NCBI GenBank assembly: GCA_900550925.1
Contig: URTU01000025.1
Coordinates: 1 to 21,018, forward strand
From: an uncultured Alistipes sp.
GTDB lineage: Bacteria > Bacteroidota > Bacteroidia > Bacteroidales > Rikenellaceae
Reading direction: 5' to 3'
DNA: 21,018 nt
Shown here one piece after another: positions 6,407-14,189 of this stretch. The notes under the pieces are model-generated. The model had not been told where the DNA came from and did not search any database. It was given only the letters and a program-made list of their open reading frames with translations. Position 1 is the first letter of the stretch. Every line of letters begins with the position of its first letter. Both the position numbers and the translations under genes were made by a program.

Positions 6407-8356
6407 TTATTGTATCTTGTCGTTGCCGGCAGTCTCCTCGCGGACCTTCTCCAATATCATGTCGCGGAATGCCTCCATCGTCATCTGGCCCTGGTCGCCT
6501 TCGCCCTGCATACGTACCGATACCAGTCCGTCAGCCTCCTCCTTTTCGCCGACGATCAGCAGGTAGGGGATACGTTTGAGTTCGTTGTCACGGATCTTGC
6601 GACCGATCTTTTCATTTCGGTTGTCGATCTGTGCGCGGACGTCGTAACGGTTCAGATAGTCGACCACCTTCTGGGCATAGTCGTTGTATTTCTCGCTGAT
6701 CGGGAGTACGACGACTTGATCGGGGGCGAGCCACAACGGAAATTTGCCGGCGGTATGTTCGAGCAGCACGGCCACGAAACGCTCCATCGAGCCGAACGGG
6801 GCGCGGTGGATCATGATCGGGCGATGCGGTTTGTCGTCGGCGCCGGTATAGGTCAGATCGAACCGTTCGGGAAGGTTGTAGTCGACCTGAATGGTACCCA
6901 ACTGCCATTTGCGGCCGATGGCATCCTTGACCATGAAGTCCAGTTTCGGACCGTAGAAGGCTGCCTCGCCATATTCGACCGTGGTTTTGAGGCCTTTGGC
7001 CTTGGCCGCCTCGATGATTGCGTTTTCGGCCTTCTCCCAGTTTTCGTCCGAACCGATATATTTCTCCTTGTTGTTGGGGTCGCGCAGCGAAATCTGTGCC
7101 GTATAGTTGTCGAAGTTGAGGGTCTTGAAGATGTAGAGAATAATGTCGATCACCTTCTCGAACTCGTCGAGCAACTGGTCGGGGCGCACGAACATGTGGG
7201 CGTCATCCTGCGTGAAACCGCGTACACGGGTCAATCCGTGCAGTTCGCCGCTCTGTTCGTAGCGGTAGACGGTACCGAATTCGGCCAGGCGGATCGGAAG
7301 GTCCTTGTACGAATGCGGTTTGTAGCGATAGATCTCGCAGTGGTGCGGACAGTTCATCGGTTTGAGCAGATACTCTTCGCCTTCGATGGGGGTATGTATC
7401 GGCTGGAACGAATCCTTGCCGTATTTTGCATAGTGCCCCGAGGTGACGTAGAGCTCCTTGTTGCCGATGTGCGGTGTGATGACCTGCTGGTAACCGTATG
7501 CTTTCTGGACGTTGCGCAGGAACTGTTCAAGCCTGTCGCGCAGAGCAGCGCCTTTTGGCAGCCACAGGGGAAGACCCTGGCCGACGCGCGGCGAGAAGCA
7601 GAACAATTCGAGTTCCTTGCCCAGTTTGCGGTGGTCACGCTTCTTGGCCTCCTCGAGGAGTACCAGATACTCGTCGAGCATCGACTTCTTCGGGAACGAG
7701 ATTCCGTAGATACGTGTCAGCATCTGACGTTTCTCATCGCCGCGCCAGTATGCTCCGGCAACCGACGTAAGTTTGATGGCCTTGATCAGACCGGTATTGG
7801 GAAGGTGCGGACCGCGGCACAGATCGGTGAACGAACCGTTGGTATAGAACGAGATAGTTCCGTCCTCCAGCGCTTCGATCAGTTCGACCTTGTACTGGTC
7901 GCCCTTTTCGGTAAACGTTTTCAGAGCGTCAGCCTTGCTGACTTCGGTGCGTACGACCGGTTCTTTGGTGCGGGCCAGTTCGACCATCTTGGCTTCGATG
8001 CGCGGAAGGTCGCTCTCGGTGATGGGCACCGGCGAGTCGACGTCGTAGTAGAACCCGTTTTCGATTGCGGGGCCGATTCCGAACTTGATGCCCGGATAGA
8101 GTGCCTCGAGAGCCTCGGCCAACAGGTGCGACGAGGTGTGCCAGAAGGCGTGTTTGCCTTCATCGTCCTCCCATTTCAGCAGGCGGATCTTGCTGTCCTC
8201 GTTGATCGGACGGAGCAGGTCCTGAACCGTCCCGTTAACCTCGACCGCCAGAACCTCCTGGGCCAGTCGCGGGCTGATGCTTTCGGCGATTTGCATTGCC
8301 GTAGTCCCTTTGGCATACTCACGAATGCTGCCGTCGGGGAATGTGATCTTGATCAT
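6407..8356 (-). CDS. thrS: Threonyl-tRNA synthetase
   Basis: Class II synthetase charging tRNA-Thr in the cytosol. The 649-residue protein has the full layout: N-terminal TGS domain (IKITFPDGSIREYAKG), the SAD editing domain with the HTSSHLLAEAL histidine pair that clears mis-charged serine, the catalytic core with the zinc-binding MNCPHHCEIY region, motif 2 (FGTVYRYEQSGELHGLTRVRGFTQDDAH), motif 3 (HRAPFGSMERF), and a C-terminal anticodon-binding domain beginning near PLWLAPDQV. The frame is open upstream to 8404, but ATG 8356 fits the usual start of the TGS domain. It leads the thrS-infC pair. Its leader is purine-rich and carries a 10-base tandem repeat; no tRNA-like operator or promoter box was recognised. 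Confidence 0.97.
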   Translation of the reverse strand: MIKITFPDGSIREYAKGTTAMQIAESISPRLAQEVLAVEVNGTVQDLLRPINEDSKIRLLKWEDDEGKHAFWHTSSHLLAEALEALYPGIKFGIGPAIENGFYYDVDSPVPITESDLPRIEAKMVELARTKEPVVRTEVSKADALKTFTEKGDQYKVELIEALEDGTISFYTNGSFTDLCRGPHLPNTGLIKAIKLTSVAGAYWRGDEKRQMLTRIYGISFPKKSMLDEYLVLLEEAKKRDHRKLGKELELFCFSPRVGQGLPLWLPKGAALRDRLEQFLRNVQKAYGYQQVITPHIGNKELYVTSGHYAKYGKDSFQPIHTPIEGEEYLLKPMNCPHHCEIYRYKPHSYKDLPIRLAEFGTVYRYEQSGELHGLTRVRGFTQDDAHMFVRPDQLLDEFEKVIDIILYIFKTLNFDNYTAQISLRDPNNKEKYIGSDENWEKAENAIIEAAKAKGLKTTVEYGEAAFYGPKLDFMVKDAIGRKWQLGTIQVDYNLPERFDLTYTGADDKPHRPIMIHRAPFGSMERFVAVLLEHTAGKFPLWLAPDQVVVLPISEKYNDYAQKVVDYLNRYDVRAQIDNRNEKIGRKIRDNELKRIPYLLIVGEKEEADGLVSVRMQGEGDQGQMTMEAFRDMILEKVREETAGNDKIQ

Positions 8357-8511
8357 CTTTATTGTACTTTTATTTTTTGTATTATCGGCCGGCTGCGCTC
8401 CCACAATTACGAGACGAGATACGCCACCCGGTCGGAAAATTATTCTTTATATTATATTCTCTTGCTTCTCGATAATTTTGCTTCTTGCTTTTCCTTTCAC
8501 TCCATCTCTCT

Positions 8512-8519
8512 CCCCCCCC
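8512..8519. repeat. C8 homopolymer tract
   Basis: Eight C residues about 155 bases upstream of the thrS start; on the thrS transcript this would be G8. Confidence 0.9.
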
Positions 8520-8610
8520 TCACGCATTTTCTTTATTTCTACGTGTCTACCTGTCTCTCTTTTCGCTCTCCTGCTCTCCACTCACCTCTTTTCGCTCTCT
8601 TACTTCTCGC

Positions 8611-8650
8611 TCTCTCGCCCTCTCTCACCCTCTCTCACCCTCTCTCACCC
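8611..8650. repeat. Four tandem copies of a 10-base pyrimidine repeat
   Basis: TCTCTCGCCC is followed by three exact TCTCTCACCC units (8621-8650); the flanks continue with degenerate CTCTC sequence. It lies about 255 bases upstream of the thrS start, in its presumed leader. It is too short and unspaced to be a CRISPR array. Confidence 0.9.
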
Positions 8651-8687
8651 TCTCTATCTCACCCACCCTCTCATGTCCTCGTCGTTA

Positions 8688-8696
8688 CCCCCCCCC
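8688..8696. repeat. C9 homopolymer tract
   Basis: Nine C residues 25 bases downstream of the pdxA stop (G9 on the transcript strand). Confidence 0.9.
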
Positions 8697-8721
8697 ACAC
8701 CTCAGGCGGGGGACGATACTT

Positions 8722-9819
8722 TTAGAGTGTCTCCTGCGGCTCTTCGGGCAGATCCTGCACCGAAATGTCTCGCCCCTTTTCGCGTTCGTAGTGACGGAGC
8801 GGATTGGCGTTCATCTCCTCCCAACGATGCCGGTTCCAATAGATGTCTATTGCTGCATATATTGCTTCGCGCATCGATTGCGGATCGGCCATGTCCTTCC
8901 CGGCAATGTCGTACGCTACGCCGTGGTCGGGCGATGTGCGGATCTTCGAAAGTGCCGCCGTAAAGTTAACCCCATCGGGAGTGAGCGTCTTGAACGGTGC
9001 CAGCCCCTGGTCGTGATACATCGCCAGAATGGCATCATATCGCGAGAATGAGCCGCTTGCAAAGAACCCGTCGGCAGGGAACGGCCCGAAGGCGAGAACT
9101 CCTTCGGCAAAAGCCTTCTCGATCGCCGGCCGGATGATCAGCTGCTCTTCGTTGCCGAGCAAGCCGCCGTCGCCGGCATGCGGATTCAGCGCCAAAACGG
9201 CGATTCGCGGTTCGACAACACCGAAATCACTCTTTAACGTATGTCTGAGTCGCTGCAGTGAAGCTACGATCTTCTCCTCGCTCAGCGAGCGGCTTACGTC
9301 GGCCAACGGTATGTGGATTGTGACCAGTCCGACGCGCAACAGTTCGCTGCACATGATCATCATCGGTTCGCCGGAGAGCTCGTCGGCAAGGAATTCGGTG
9401 TGCCCCGTGTAATGGAACGATTCGCTCTGAACACTCTCCTTGTTTATCGGGGCGGTGACAAGTACATCAATATCACCTGCTTTCAGGTCCGTTACTGCTG
9501 CCCGCAGGGCTGCTACGGCTGCTTTGCCTGCAGCCTCGGATGCCACGCCCGGTGTAATTTCGATATCCGCCGGGCCGGAGTCGATAAGATTGATCTTTCC
9601 CCTGCGAGCCTGGGAGGCCGAACGTATGGCGTTGTATGCGAATCCGTCGACATCGGTCATTCGGCTCTTGTAGAATGACGCTACCTTGGGCGAACCGTAT
9701 ATTACGGGTGTGCACAACTCTGTCATGCGGTTGTCGGCCAGTGTCTTGATGATGACCTCCCATCCGATGCCGTTTGTGTCGCCCTGTGTTATGCCAACTT
9801 TTATTCTATTGTCGCTCAT
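8722..9819 (-). CDS. pdxA: 4-hydroxythreonine-4-phosphate dehydrogenase
   Basis: PdxA oxidises 4-phosphohydroxy-L-threonine with NAD; the product decarboxylates to the amino ketone that PdxJ joins with deoxyxylulose 5-phosphate to make pyridoxine 5'-phosphate. The 365-residue protein shows the N-terminal GITQGDTNGIG loop, the HTEFLADEL metal/substrate histidine region, LNPHAGDGG and the YHDQGLAPFK metal-site histidine, in family order and length. An in-frame ATG four codons upstream (9831) exists, but the promoter at 9844-9851 predicts transcription starting near 9837, leaving that codon almost no leader; 9819 is preferred. It is the only vitamin B6 gene in the window. The closely related PdxA2 enzymes of sugar-acid pathways are a remote alternative. 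Confidence 0.93.
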   Translation of the reverse strand: MSDNRIKVGITQGDTNGIGWEVIIKTLADNRMTELCTPVIYGSPKVASFYKSRMTDVDGFAYNAIRSASQARRGKINLIDSGPADIEITPGVASEAAGKAAVAALRAAVTDLKAGDIDVLVTAPINKESVQSESFHYTGHTEFLADELSGEPMMIMCSELLRVGLVTIHIPLADVSRSLSEEKIVASLQRLRHTLKSDFGVVEPRIAVLALNPHAGDGGLLGNEEQLIIRPAIEKAFAEGVLAFGPFPADGFFASGSFSRYDAILAMYHDQGLAPFKTLTPDGVNFTAALSKIRTSPDHGVAYDIAGKDMADPQSMREAIYAAIDIYWNRHRWEEMNANPLRHYEREKGRDISVQDLPEEPQETL

Positions 9820-9843
9820 TTGCTTGTACATATATTCAACTTA

Positions 9844-9851
9844 CAAAGATA
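9844..9851 (-). promoter_or_regulatory. -7 element of the pdxA promoter
   Basis: TATCTTTG on the minus strand is a full TAnnTTTG match just above pdxA, predicting a leader of about 18 bases to the ATG at 9819. The -33 region (TTTC near 9874-9877) is only a partial match. Confidence 0.62.
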
Positions 9852-10026
9852 TAAACTTTTTCTGATTCGCTTCGAAATATTCGAAAATAAAGCGCCTCTA
9901 CGGGTTATAATATGTGTTGGAGCGTGAATCCGCCTCGGAAAAGCCTGCCGGAATTGTTCGGGAACCTTTTCAAGACGGTATTTGTCGGCAGTTCGGCACG
10001 TTTGTAAATTGGCGTCGCTCAAACAC

Positions 10027-10060
10027 AAAAAACCTTCCCGAAACATCGGGAAGGTTTTTT
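10027..10060 (-). terminator. Intrinsic terminator of the exbB-exbD operon
   Basis: A perfect 15-bp stem AAAAAACCTTCCCGA/TCGGGAAGGTTTTTT (10027-10041 with 10046-10060) has a 4-base loop and ends in six T on the minus strand. It starts about 30 bases after the stop of the last exbD gene. The symmetrical A/T flanks would also allow plus-strand use. Confidence 0.92.
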
Positions 10061-10092
10061 GTCAGTGTATAAAACTCTAAACTCTCGGTCTA

Positions 10093-10563
10093 CTAATAAC
10101 CGGTCGTTTTGGTTGCAGCATAGATCAACTTCAGTGCATTTGCACGGCGCAACTCCTGCTTTACATCGGTGATGTTACCCATCAGGGTCTGGTTGTCGGC
10201 CTTGAGGCAGATACTCATAGCATTCTTGTCGGCTTCCGAAAGTTTGTCACGTTCCGACGCTACGAAATCCAGAATATCTTTCGTGGACTTGTAGCTGTCG
10301 TTGAGCTGAATCTTCGGAGCGGTACCGAATTTTGCCTGCATTGCCAACGACGGAGGACCGATGTGGATATAGCTGACGAGAGATTTCTTTTCGAGTTTCT
10401 GAATCTCGGTAGCTTCCGGCAGACGGTAGCGAACCAGCAACTCCTGATCTCGCATGGTCGTGCTGACCATGAAGAAGAAGATAAGCATGAAGATCACGTC
10501 GGGAAGCGATGAGGTCGAAATTGCAGGGACCTCCTTGTCGCCTTTCTTTTTGATTACTGCCAT
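10093..10563 (-). CDS. exbD: ExbD/TolR-family proton-channel subunit (second copy)
   Basis: A 156-residue inner-membrane protein: short cytoplasmic N-terminus, one transmembrane helix carrying the essential aspartate (SSLPDVIFMLIFFFMVSTT, Asp at 22), and a periplasmic domain. With ExbB and TonB such subunits turn the proton gradient into force for TonB-dependent outer-membrane uptake of siderophores, glycans and cobalamin. The frame opens 6 codons earlier, but ATG 10563 gives the proper N-terminus and follows the TAA of the upstream exbD by one base, implying translational coupling. It is the last gene of the operon and is followed directly by the terminator. ExbD rather than TolR is favoured by the duplicated exbD arrangement; tolA, tolB and pal are absent here. 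Confidence 0.88.
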   Translation of the reverse strand: MAVIKKKGDKEVPAISTSSLPDVIFMLIFFFMVSTTMRDQELLVRYRLPEATEIQKLEKKSLVSYIHIGPPSLAMQAKFGTAPKIQLNDSYKSTKDILDFVASERDKLSEADKNAMSICLKADNQTLMGNITDVKQELRRANALKLIYAATKTTGY

Positions 10564-10564
10564 A

Positions 10565-11176
10565 TTACAATCCTCCCACATTACGCGGTTCGGCCTCGGA
10601 GATCTTCAGAGGAACCGCTTTTTGAACAGCATTCCGTTGATCCTCGGTCAATTCGGAGAATGGAACGCCGAATTTACGGAGGGCAACCTCATTGCGGACT
10701 TCGTTGAATGCGCGGGTCAGTTCGTTCTGCACCATGATGTAGGTGTTGTAAACCGTACCGCGGTCATTCTGAAGCGATATCACGCCGGCCGATACCGGAT
10801 ATACCCATTTGCCGCCATTGGGAAGTTCTATTTCCGTAGGCTCTTTTTCGGGCAGTGATTCCAGATCGAACGGGTTCAGCACGAACTCCTTGGCTTTATC
10901 TTTCAACTGATGGATGTCGATCACCTGGTTCTCCTCCATTTGCGTGGAGACCATGATATTGTTGGCTTTTGAGATGTATACCTTCATCAGGTTGCGCTCC
11001 TTGACGTCCATGTCTTGAGTCTGTTGGTTTTCGTCAGGCATGGGCGGCAGCATTCGTTGCAGACCTGCGTCGGTATTCATTGTCGTAGCAACCAGGAAGA
11101 AGATCAACAACAAGAAAGATATGTCAGCCATTGAGCCGGCATTGATTTCCTGTACTTTTCTTTTATTTCCTGCCAT
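10565..11176 (-). CDS. exbD: ExbD/TolR-family proton-channel subunit (first, enlarged copy)
   Basis: A 203-residue protein with a basic N-terminus, then GSMADISFLLLIFFLVATT, a transmembrane helix with the family's conserved aspartate at residue 18. The periplasmic part is about 60 residues longer than a standard ExbD of roughly 140 and contains a region (about 85-150) rich in polar residues that does not resemble the short canonical domain. A paired, unequal set of ExbD subunits after ExbB is common in Bacteroidetes. One base separates it from the next exbD, so the two are probably made together and may form hetero-oligomers; that last point is inference. Confidence 0.86.
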   Translation of the reverse strand: MAGNKRKVQEINAGSMADISFLLLIFFLVATTMNTDAGLQRMLPPMPDENQQTQDMDVKERNLMKVYISKANNIMVSTQMEENQVIDIHQLKDKAKEFVLNPFDLESLPEKEPTEIELPNGGKWVYPVSAGVISLQNDRGTVYNTYIMVQNELTRAFNEVRNEVALRKFGVPFSELTEDQRNAVQKAVPLKISEAEPRNVGGL

Positions 11177-11196
11177 AATTGCTCGTATTCAAAAAA

Positions 11197-11622
11197 TTAT
11201 TTAATAGCGTTTTTGATTTCAGAGAATATGGCTGCAACTATAGCTACTGCCAGGGCAACGTAGCTTACGTAGAGGCTGGCGTCGCTTATGCTCAGGATCA
11301 TCGGGCTGTCGACAACAGTACCGTCGGACAGAACCATCGGGGTGGTGCTGTCGGCGAACATGAAGGATGCACCTACAACCAGAACCACGATGACGAGCGC
11401 GATAAGAGAGCCTTTGGAGCCCCTGGAGCTGTTGATCGAACAATACACGGCGCTGAATACGGCCGAAAGGATGGCCAGGGCGCAGAGTATATAGGTCCAG
11501 ATGATAATCGGGTTTACGTCCGGATTGCCGCTGCCGTCTTTGGGACCAAAGAGCATCATGACGGTCAAGATGGCTGTGATTATCAGCAGGACCACTAATA
11601 TTATATTAAAAACTTTTTTCAT
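11197..11622 (-). CDS. Small integral membrane protein in the exbB-exbD operon
   Basis: Function not recognised. The 141-residue protein has four predicted membrane helices by eye, near residues 4-25, 39-62, 72-90 and 112-135, joined by short loops; the loop after helix 3 is polar (FADSTTPMVLSDGTVVDSP). It has no catalytic motif or lipobox. It lies 26 bases after exbB and 20 bases before exbD, all on one strand, so it is almost certainly co-transcribed and may be an accessory subunit or assembly factor of the ExbB-ExbD motor. That role rests only on position. Confidence 0.8.
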   Translation of the reverse strand: MKKVFNIILVVLLIITAILTVMMLFGPKDGSGNPDVNPIIIWTYILCALAILSAVFSAVYCSINSSRGSKGSLIALVIVVLVVGASFMFADSTTPMVLSDGTVVDSPMILSISDASLYVSYVALAVAIVAAIFSEIKNAIK

Positions 11623-11648
11623 TGTTCGGATTTTAGTAATCGCTTGAA

Positions 11649-12473
11649 TTATTTCTTGTTGTAAGCAGTCAGCATGTCAACCAGCGTAATCGAGCTATCC
11701 TCCATGTCAATAACGAGGACGTCGATACGGGTGATGATGTAGTTGTAGAACAGCTGAAGGATACAAGCGGCGATCAGACCCAGCATGGTGGTCAACAGGG
11801 CGACTTTGATACCGCCGGCAACCAGCGTCGGGGAGATGTCACCGGCAGCCTGGATGGCGTCGAATGCCTCGATCATACCGACAACGGTACCCATGAATCC
11901 CAGCATAGGAGCAAGTGCGATGAACAGGCCGATCCAGCTCAGGCCGTTCTCCATCTGACCGGTCTGAACCGAGCCGTAGGAAACGACTGCTTTCTCAACC
12001 GAGTCGAGACCCTGATCGTAGCGATCCAGGCCCTGATAGAAGATCGATGCAACGGGACCGCGGGTATTGCGGCAAACTTCTTTTGCAGCTTCGATACCGC
12101 CGTTGTTCAGAGCCTCTTCAACCTTAGCGATAAGCTTCTTGGTGTTGGTTGCCGAGAACGAGAGGTAGAGGATACGCTCGATAGCGACTGCCAGACCGAG
12201 GATCAAGCAGAGCAGCGGGAGCAGCATCCAGACCCATGAACCTTCGATGAACTTCTGTTTCAGTACCTGGTGCATGGATTCGCCGGCCAGATCGGTTTCG
12301 GGATCGACTGCAGCCGTAGCAGCAACATCTTCTGCAGCGGCTTCGTCTACCTGTTCGGTTGCGGGGGCAGCAGCGGCCTCGTCGTTAGCGGCTTCAGCTT
12401 CCTGAGCAAACACATTAGCAGTACCAAGGCTAAGCAGACCTGCTACTGATAAAATCAAAAAAAGTTTTTTCAT
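11649..12473 (-). CDS. exbB: MotA/TolQ/ExbB proton-channel family protein
   Basis: The 274-residue channel-forming subunit that partners ExbD and powers TonB. It starts with a signal-like segment (1-23, VFA before QEAEA), then an Ala/Glu-rich low-complexity stretch (24-60) expected in the periplasm. The membrane helices lie near 79-104, 178-204 and 219-247; the last two hold the conserved family segment (ALAPMLGFMGTVVGMIEAF; GIKVALLTTMLGLIAA), with Thr/Gly positions lining the proton path. Length exceeds the 244 residues of E. coli ExbB because of the N-terminal extension. It heads the operon exbB - membrane protein - exbD - exbD. The AT-rich upstream region (12474-12585) contains TAAAATTTG, one base longer than the -7 consensus, so the promoter is uncertain. 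Confidence 0.9.
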   Translation of the reverse strand: MKKLFLILSVAGLLSLGTANVFAQEAEAANDEAAAAPATEQVDEAAAEDVAATAAVDPETDLAGESMHQVLKQKFIEGSWVWMLLPLLCLILGLAVAIERILYLSFSATNTKKLIAKVEEALNNGGIEAAKEVCRNTRGPVASIFYQGLDRYDQGLDSVEKAVVSYGSVQTGQMENGLSWIGLFIALAPMLGFMGTVVGMIEAFDAIQAAGDISPTLVAGGIKVALLTTMLGLIAACILQLFYNYIITRIDVLVIDMEDSSITLVDMLTAYNKK

Positions 12474-12585
12474 AATTGTAAAAATCGATTAATTAAAAAA
12501 TTATTAGTTTGTTTTGTGCTTTAAGTTTTTAGTTATACAAATTTTACTCTTTGTCAATCAAGTTTTGGGTCGTCAAATTTTTTTG

Positions 12586-12673
12586 CGGAGAAAGCGGGAT
12601 TCGAACCCACGATACCCTTTTGAGGTATACACACTTTCCAGGCGTGCACCTTAAGCCACTCGGTCATTTCTCC
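12586..12673 (-). tRNA. tRNA-Ser (anticodon GGA)
   Basis: On the minus strand an 88-base class II tRNA folds fully: acceptor GGAGAAA/TTTCTCC, anticodon arm CACGC-CTGGAAA-GTGTG with anticodon GGA, a long variable arm TATACC/GGGTAT typical of serine tRNAs, and a T-arm GTGGGTTCGAATCCCGC. The discriminator base is G and CCA is not encoded. It reads UCU and UCC codons. It lies 127 bases below the ansA stop on the same strand, upstream of exbB; no separate promoter was recognised. Confidence 0.97.
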
Positions 12674-12800
12674 TGAATCTAATGCGCTATGCTCTCCGTA
12701 TTGCATTGTGCGTCAATCTGTTGTATTTCACTTTCTCGTCCAATGCCGCTTTTTCGAAACCGAAATGCGCGCAAAAGACTTGCGAAATATAGCAATTATT

Positions 12801-13847
12801 TTAATTCTGTGCAACCGTTTGTACAGTAATTTCTCCTTTTATGGGGCGTTTCATTTGGGCGGTGATGAGTCCTGTCGGCAGTTTCCTCCCGAGAAGGTAC
12901 ATCAGTTTGGTTACGGCCGCCTCGGTGGTCGAATCGTATCCGCAGACAACGCCTGCATTCAGAAGGCTCTGGCCGGTTTCGTAGAGGTTCATCTTGACGC
13001 TCCCGCCGGTACATTGGGTGACATTCATGACTATGACGCCGCGCTCGATGGCGTCGCGAAGGGCATCGATAAACCATTTGTCGGTCGGGGCGTTCCCCGA
13101 ACCGTAGGTCTCGAGGACAACGGCCTTGACACCGTCCAGGTTGAGCATGGCGCGGAAGATCCGTTCGCTCATCCCCGGGAAGATCTTGATGACCACGACG
13201 CCCGTATCGAGTGACGTGCTGACATCCAGCCATTCGGTCGGGGTGACGCGGCGTATGTAGGGCGTGTTGAAGCGGATGTTGACTCCGACCTCGGCCAGCG
13301 GGGGATAGTTGTCCGACCGGAATGCATTGAGGCTTTCGGAACTGTATTTGGTGGTGCGGTTGGCGCGGAACAGCTTGTTCTGGAAGTAGAGGCTCACTTC
13401 GGGTACGATGGCTTCGTTGTCTGCATTCCTGGCGGCGGCGATTTCGATGGCCGTGATGAGGTTTTCGCGGCCGTCGGTGCGCAGTACGTCGATCGGGATC
13501 TGGCTGCCGGTGAAGACCACCGGTTTCGAGAGGTTCTCGAGCATGAAACTCAACGCCGAGGCCGAATAGGACATCGTATCGGTCCCATGCAGGATGACGA
13601 AACCGTCGTAACGGGAGTATTCGTCGCGGATCAGCTCGGCCAGCCGGCACCACAGTGCGGGGGTGATGTTCGACGAGTCGATGATGGGCTGCATGGTCCG
13701 CACCTCGATGTCGGCATTGATGCGTTTCATGGCCGGGAACTCGTCGTAGATGCCGCTGAAGTCGAACGGTACCAGGGCGCCGGTGGCGGCATCGGTCTTC
13801 ATGCCGATGGTGCCGCCCGTGTAGATGATCAGAATGGAAGGTCGCAT
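12801..13847 (-). CDS. ansA: Type I (cytoplasmic) L-asparaginase
   Basis: Hydrolyses L-asparagine to aspartate and ammonia. The 348-residue protein carries both catalytic triads' signatures: YTGGTIG with the nucleophilic threonine at residue 10, DSSN near 57-60, and HGTDT at 87-91 (Thr89-Asp90). There is no signal peptide, which separates it from the periplasmic type II enzymes and points to the low-affinity cytoplasmic housekeeping form. The start ATG fits the usual N-terminus. It is the last gene of the dprA-tatD-TIGR04076-ansA series, 19 bases after its neighbour. No hairpin terminator follows; transcription may run on toward the tRNA-Ser gene. Confidence 0.94.
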   Translation of the reverse strand: MRPSILIIYTGGTIGMKTDAATGALVPFDFSGIYDEFPAMKRINADIEVRTMQPIIDSSNITPALWCRLAELIRDEYSRYDGFVILHGTDTMSYSASALSFMLENLSKPVVFTGSQIPIDVLRTDGRENLITAIEIAAARNADNEAIVPEVSLYFQNKLFRANRTTKYSSESLNAFRSDNYPPLAEVGVNIRFNTPYIRRVTPTEWLDVSTSLDTGVVVIKIFPGMSERIFRAMLNLDGVKAVVLETYGSGNAPTDKWFIDALRDAIERGVIVMNVTQCTGGSVKMNLYETGQSLLNAGVVCGYDSTTEAAVTKLMYLLGRKLPTGLITAQMKRPIKGEITVQTVAQN

Positions 13848-13866
13848 GTCTATCTTGAATAATTCC

Positions 13867-14172
13867 TTATTGTTCTATGGTTTCGAGCAGGAAGCTCACG
13901 GGGCGGAAACCGTCGTTGCACGAGATCATGGCCGAGGCGGGGTTCTTCATCCAGCCGTCGTAGAGATCCGTCCCGCCGTGAGCGAGGGTCATGACAAAGG
14001 GTGAGAGCGTCTGCCAGGCGCTTTCGCACAGCCCTTCGGGTTTCTGCCAGCCTTCGGCGATGAAGACATCTCCTTCATGCATGTCGCAGGCATGTTCGAT
14101 GGGGTTTTCGTAGCGGGCCATCAGGTCGCGGTGGCAGGTCTTGCGCATGACCGTGATTTTTACTCTTTTCAT
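13867..14172 (-). CDS. TIGR04076-family conserved protein
   Basis: A 101-residue cytosolic protein matching the uncharacterised TIGR04076 family: MKRVKITVMRKTCHRDLMARY at the start, then ENPIEHACDMHEGDVF, PEGLCESAWQTLSPFV and the C-terminal DGWMKNPASAMISCNDGFRPV block. Four cysteines recur at conserved positions, suggesting metal or redox chemistry, but no activity is known and I assign none. The frame is open upstream to 14295 into tatD, but ATG 14172 matches the family and sits 17 bases after the tatD stop. It lies between tatD and ansA in a compact operon. Confidence 0.85.
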   Translation of the reverse strand: MKRVKITVMRKTCHRDLMARYENPIEHACDMHEGDVFIAEGWQKPEGLCESAWQTLSPFVMTLAHGGTDLYDGWMKNPASAMISCNDGFRPVSFLLETIEQ

Positions 14173-14189
14173 GGTTGAGTCTGTTTTTG

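Larger units (their letters stand above)
8357..8721 (-). other. thrS upstream region: purine-rich on the transcript strand, with C8 and C9 runs
   Basis: This 365-base gap between pdxA and thrS has no convincing gene. From about 8480 to 8680 the plus strand is almost pure C/T, so a thrS leader would be G/A-rich. It contains C8 at 8512-8519, the 10-base tandem repeat at 8611-8650 and C9 at 8688-8696. No terminator for pdxA and no full TAnnTTTG box directed at thrS was seen, so thrS may be read from pdxA or from an unrecognised promoter. Confidence 0.7.

Noticed and set aside
8473..8480. TAATTTTG promoter box on the plus strand, antisense to the thrS leader
   Set aside because: No paired -33 element and no gene or terminator downstream. 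Such 6-base-constrained matches are expected several times by chance in 21 kb.
8611..8650. CRISPR-like array
   Set aside because: The repeat unit is 10 bases with no spacers and no cas genes nearby. It is a simple tandem repeat.
6410..8725. A 771-codon open frame on the plus strand opposite thrS
   Set aside because: thrS on the other strand has every expected domain and motif. The opposite frame stays open because of strong codon bias in G+C-rich DNA, and its product has no recognisable family and ends in low-complexity sequence.
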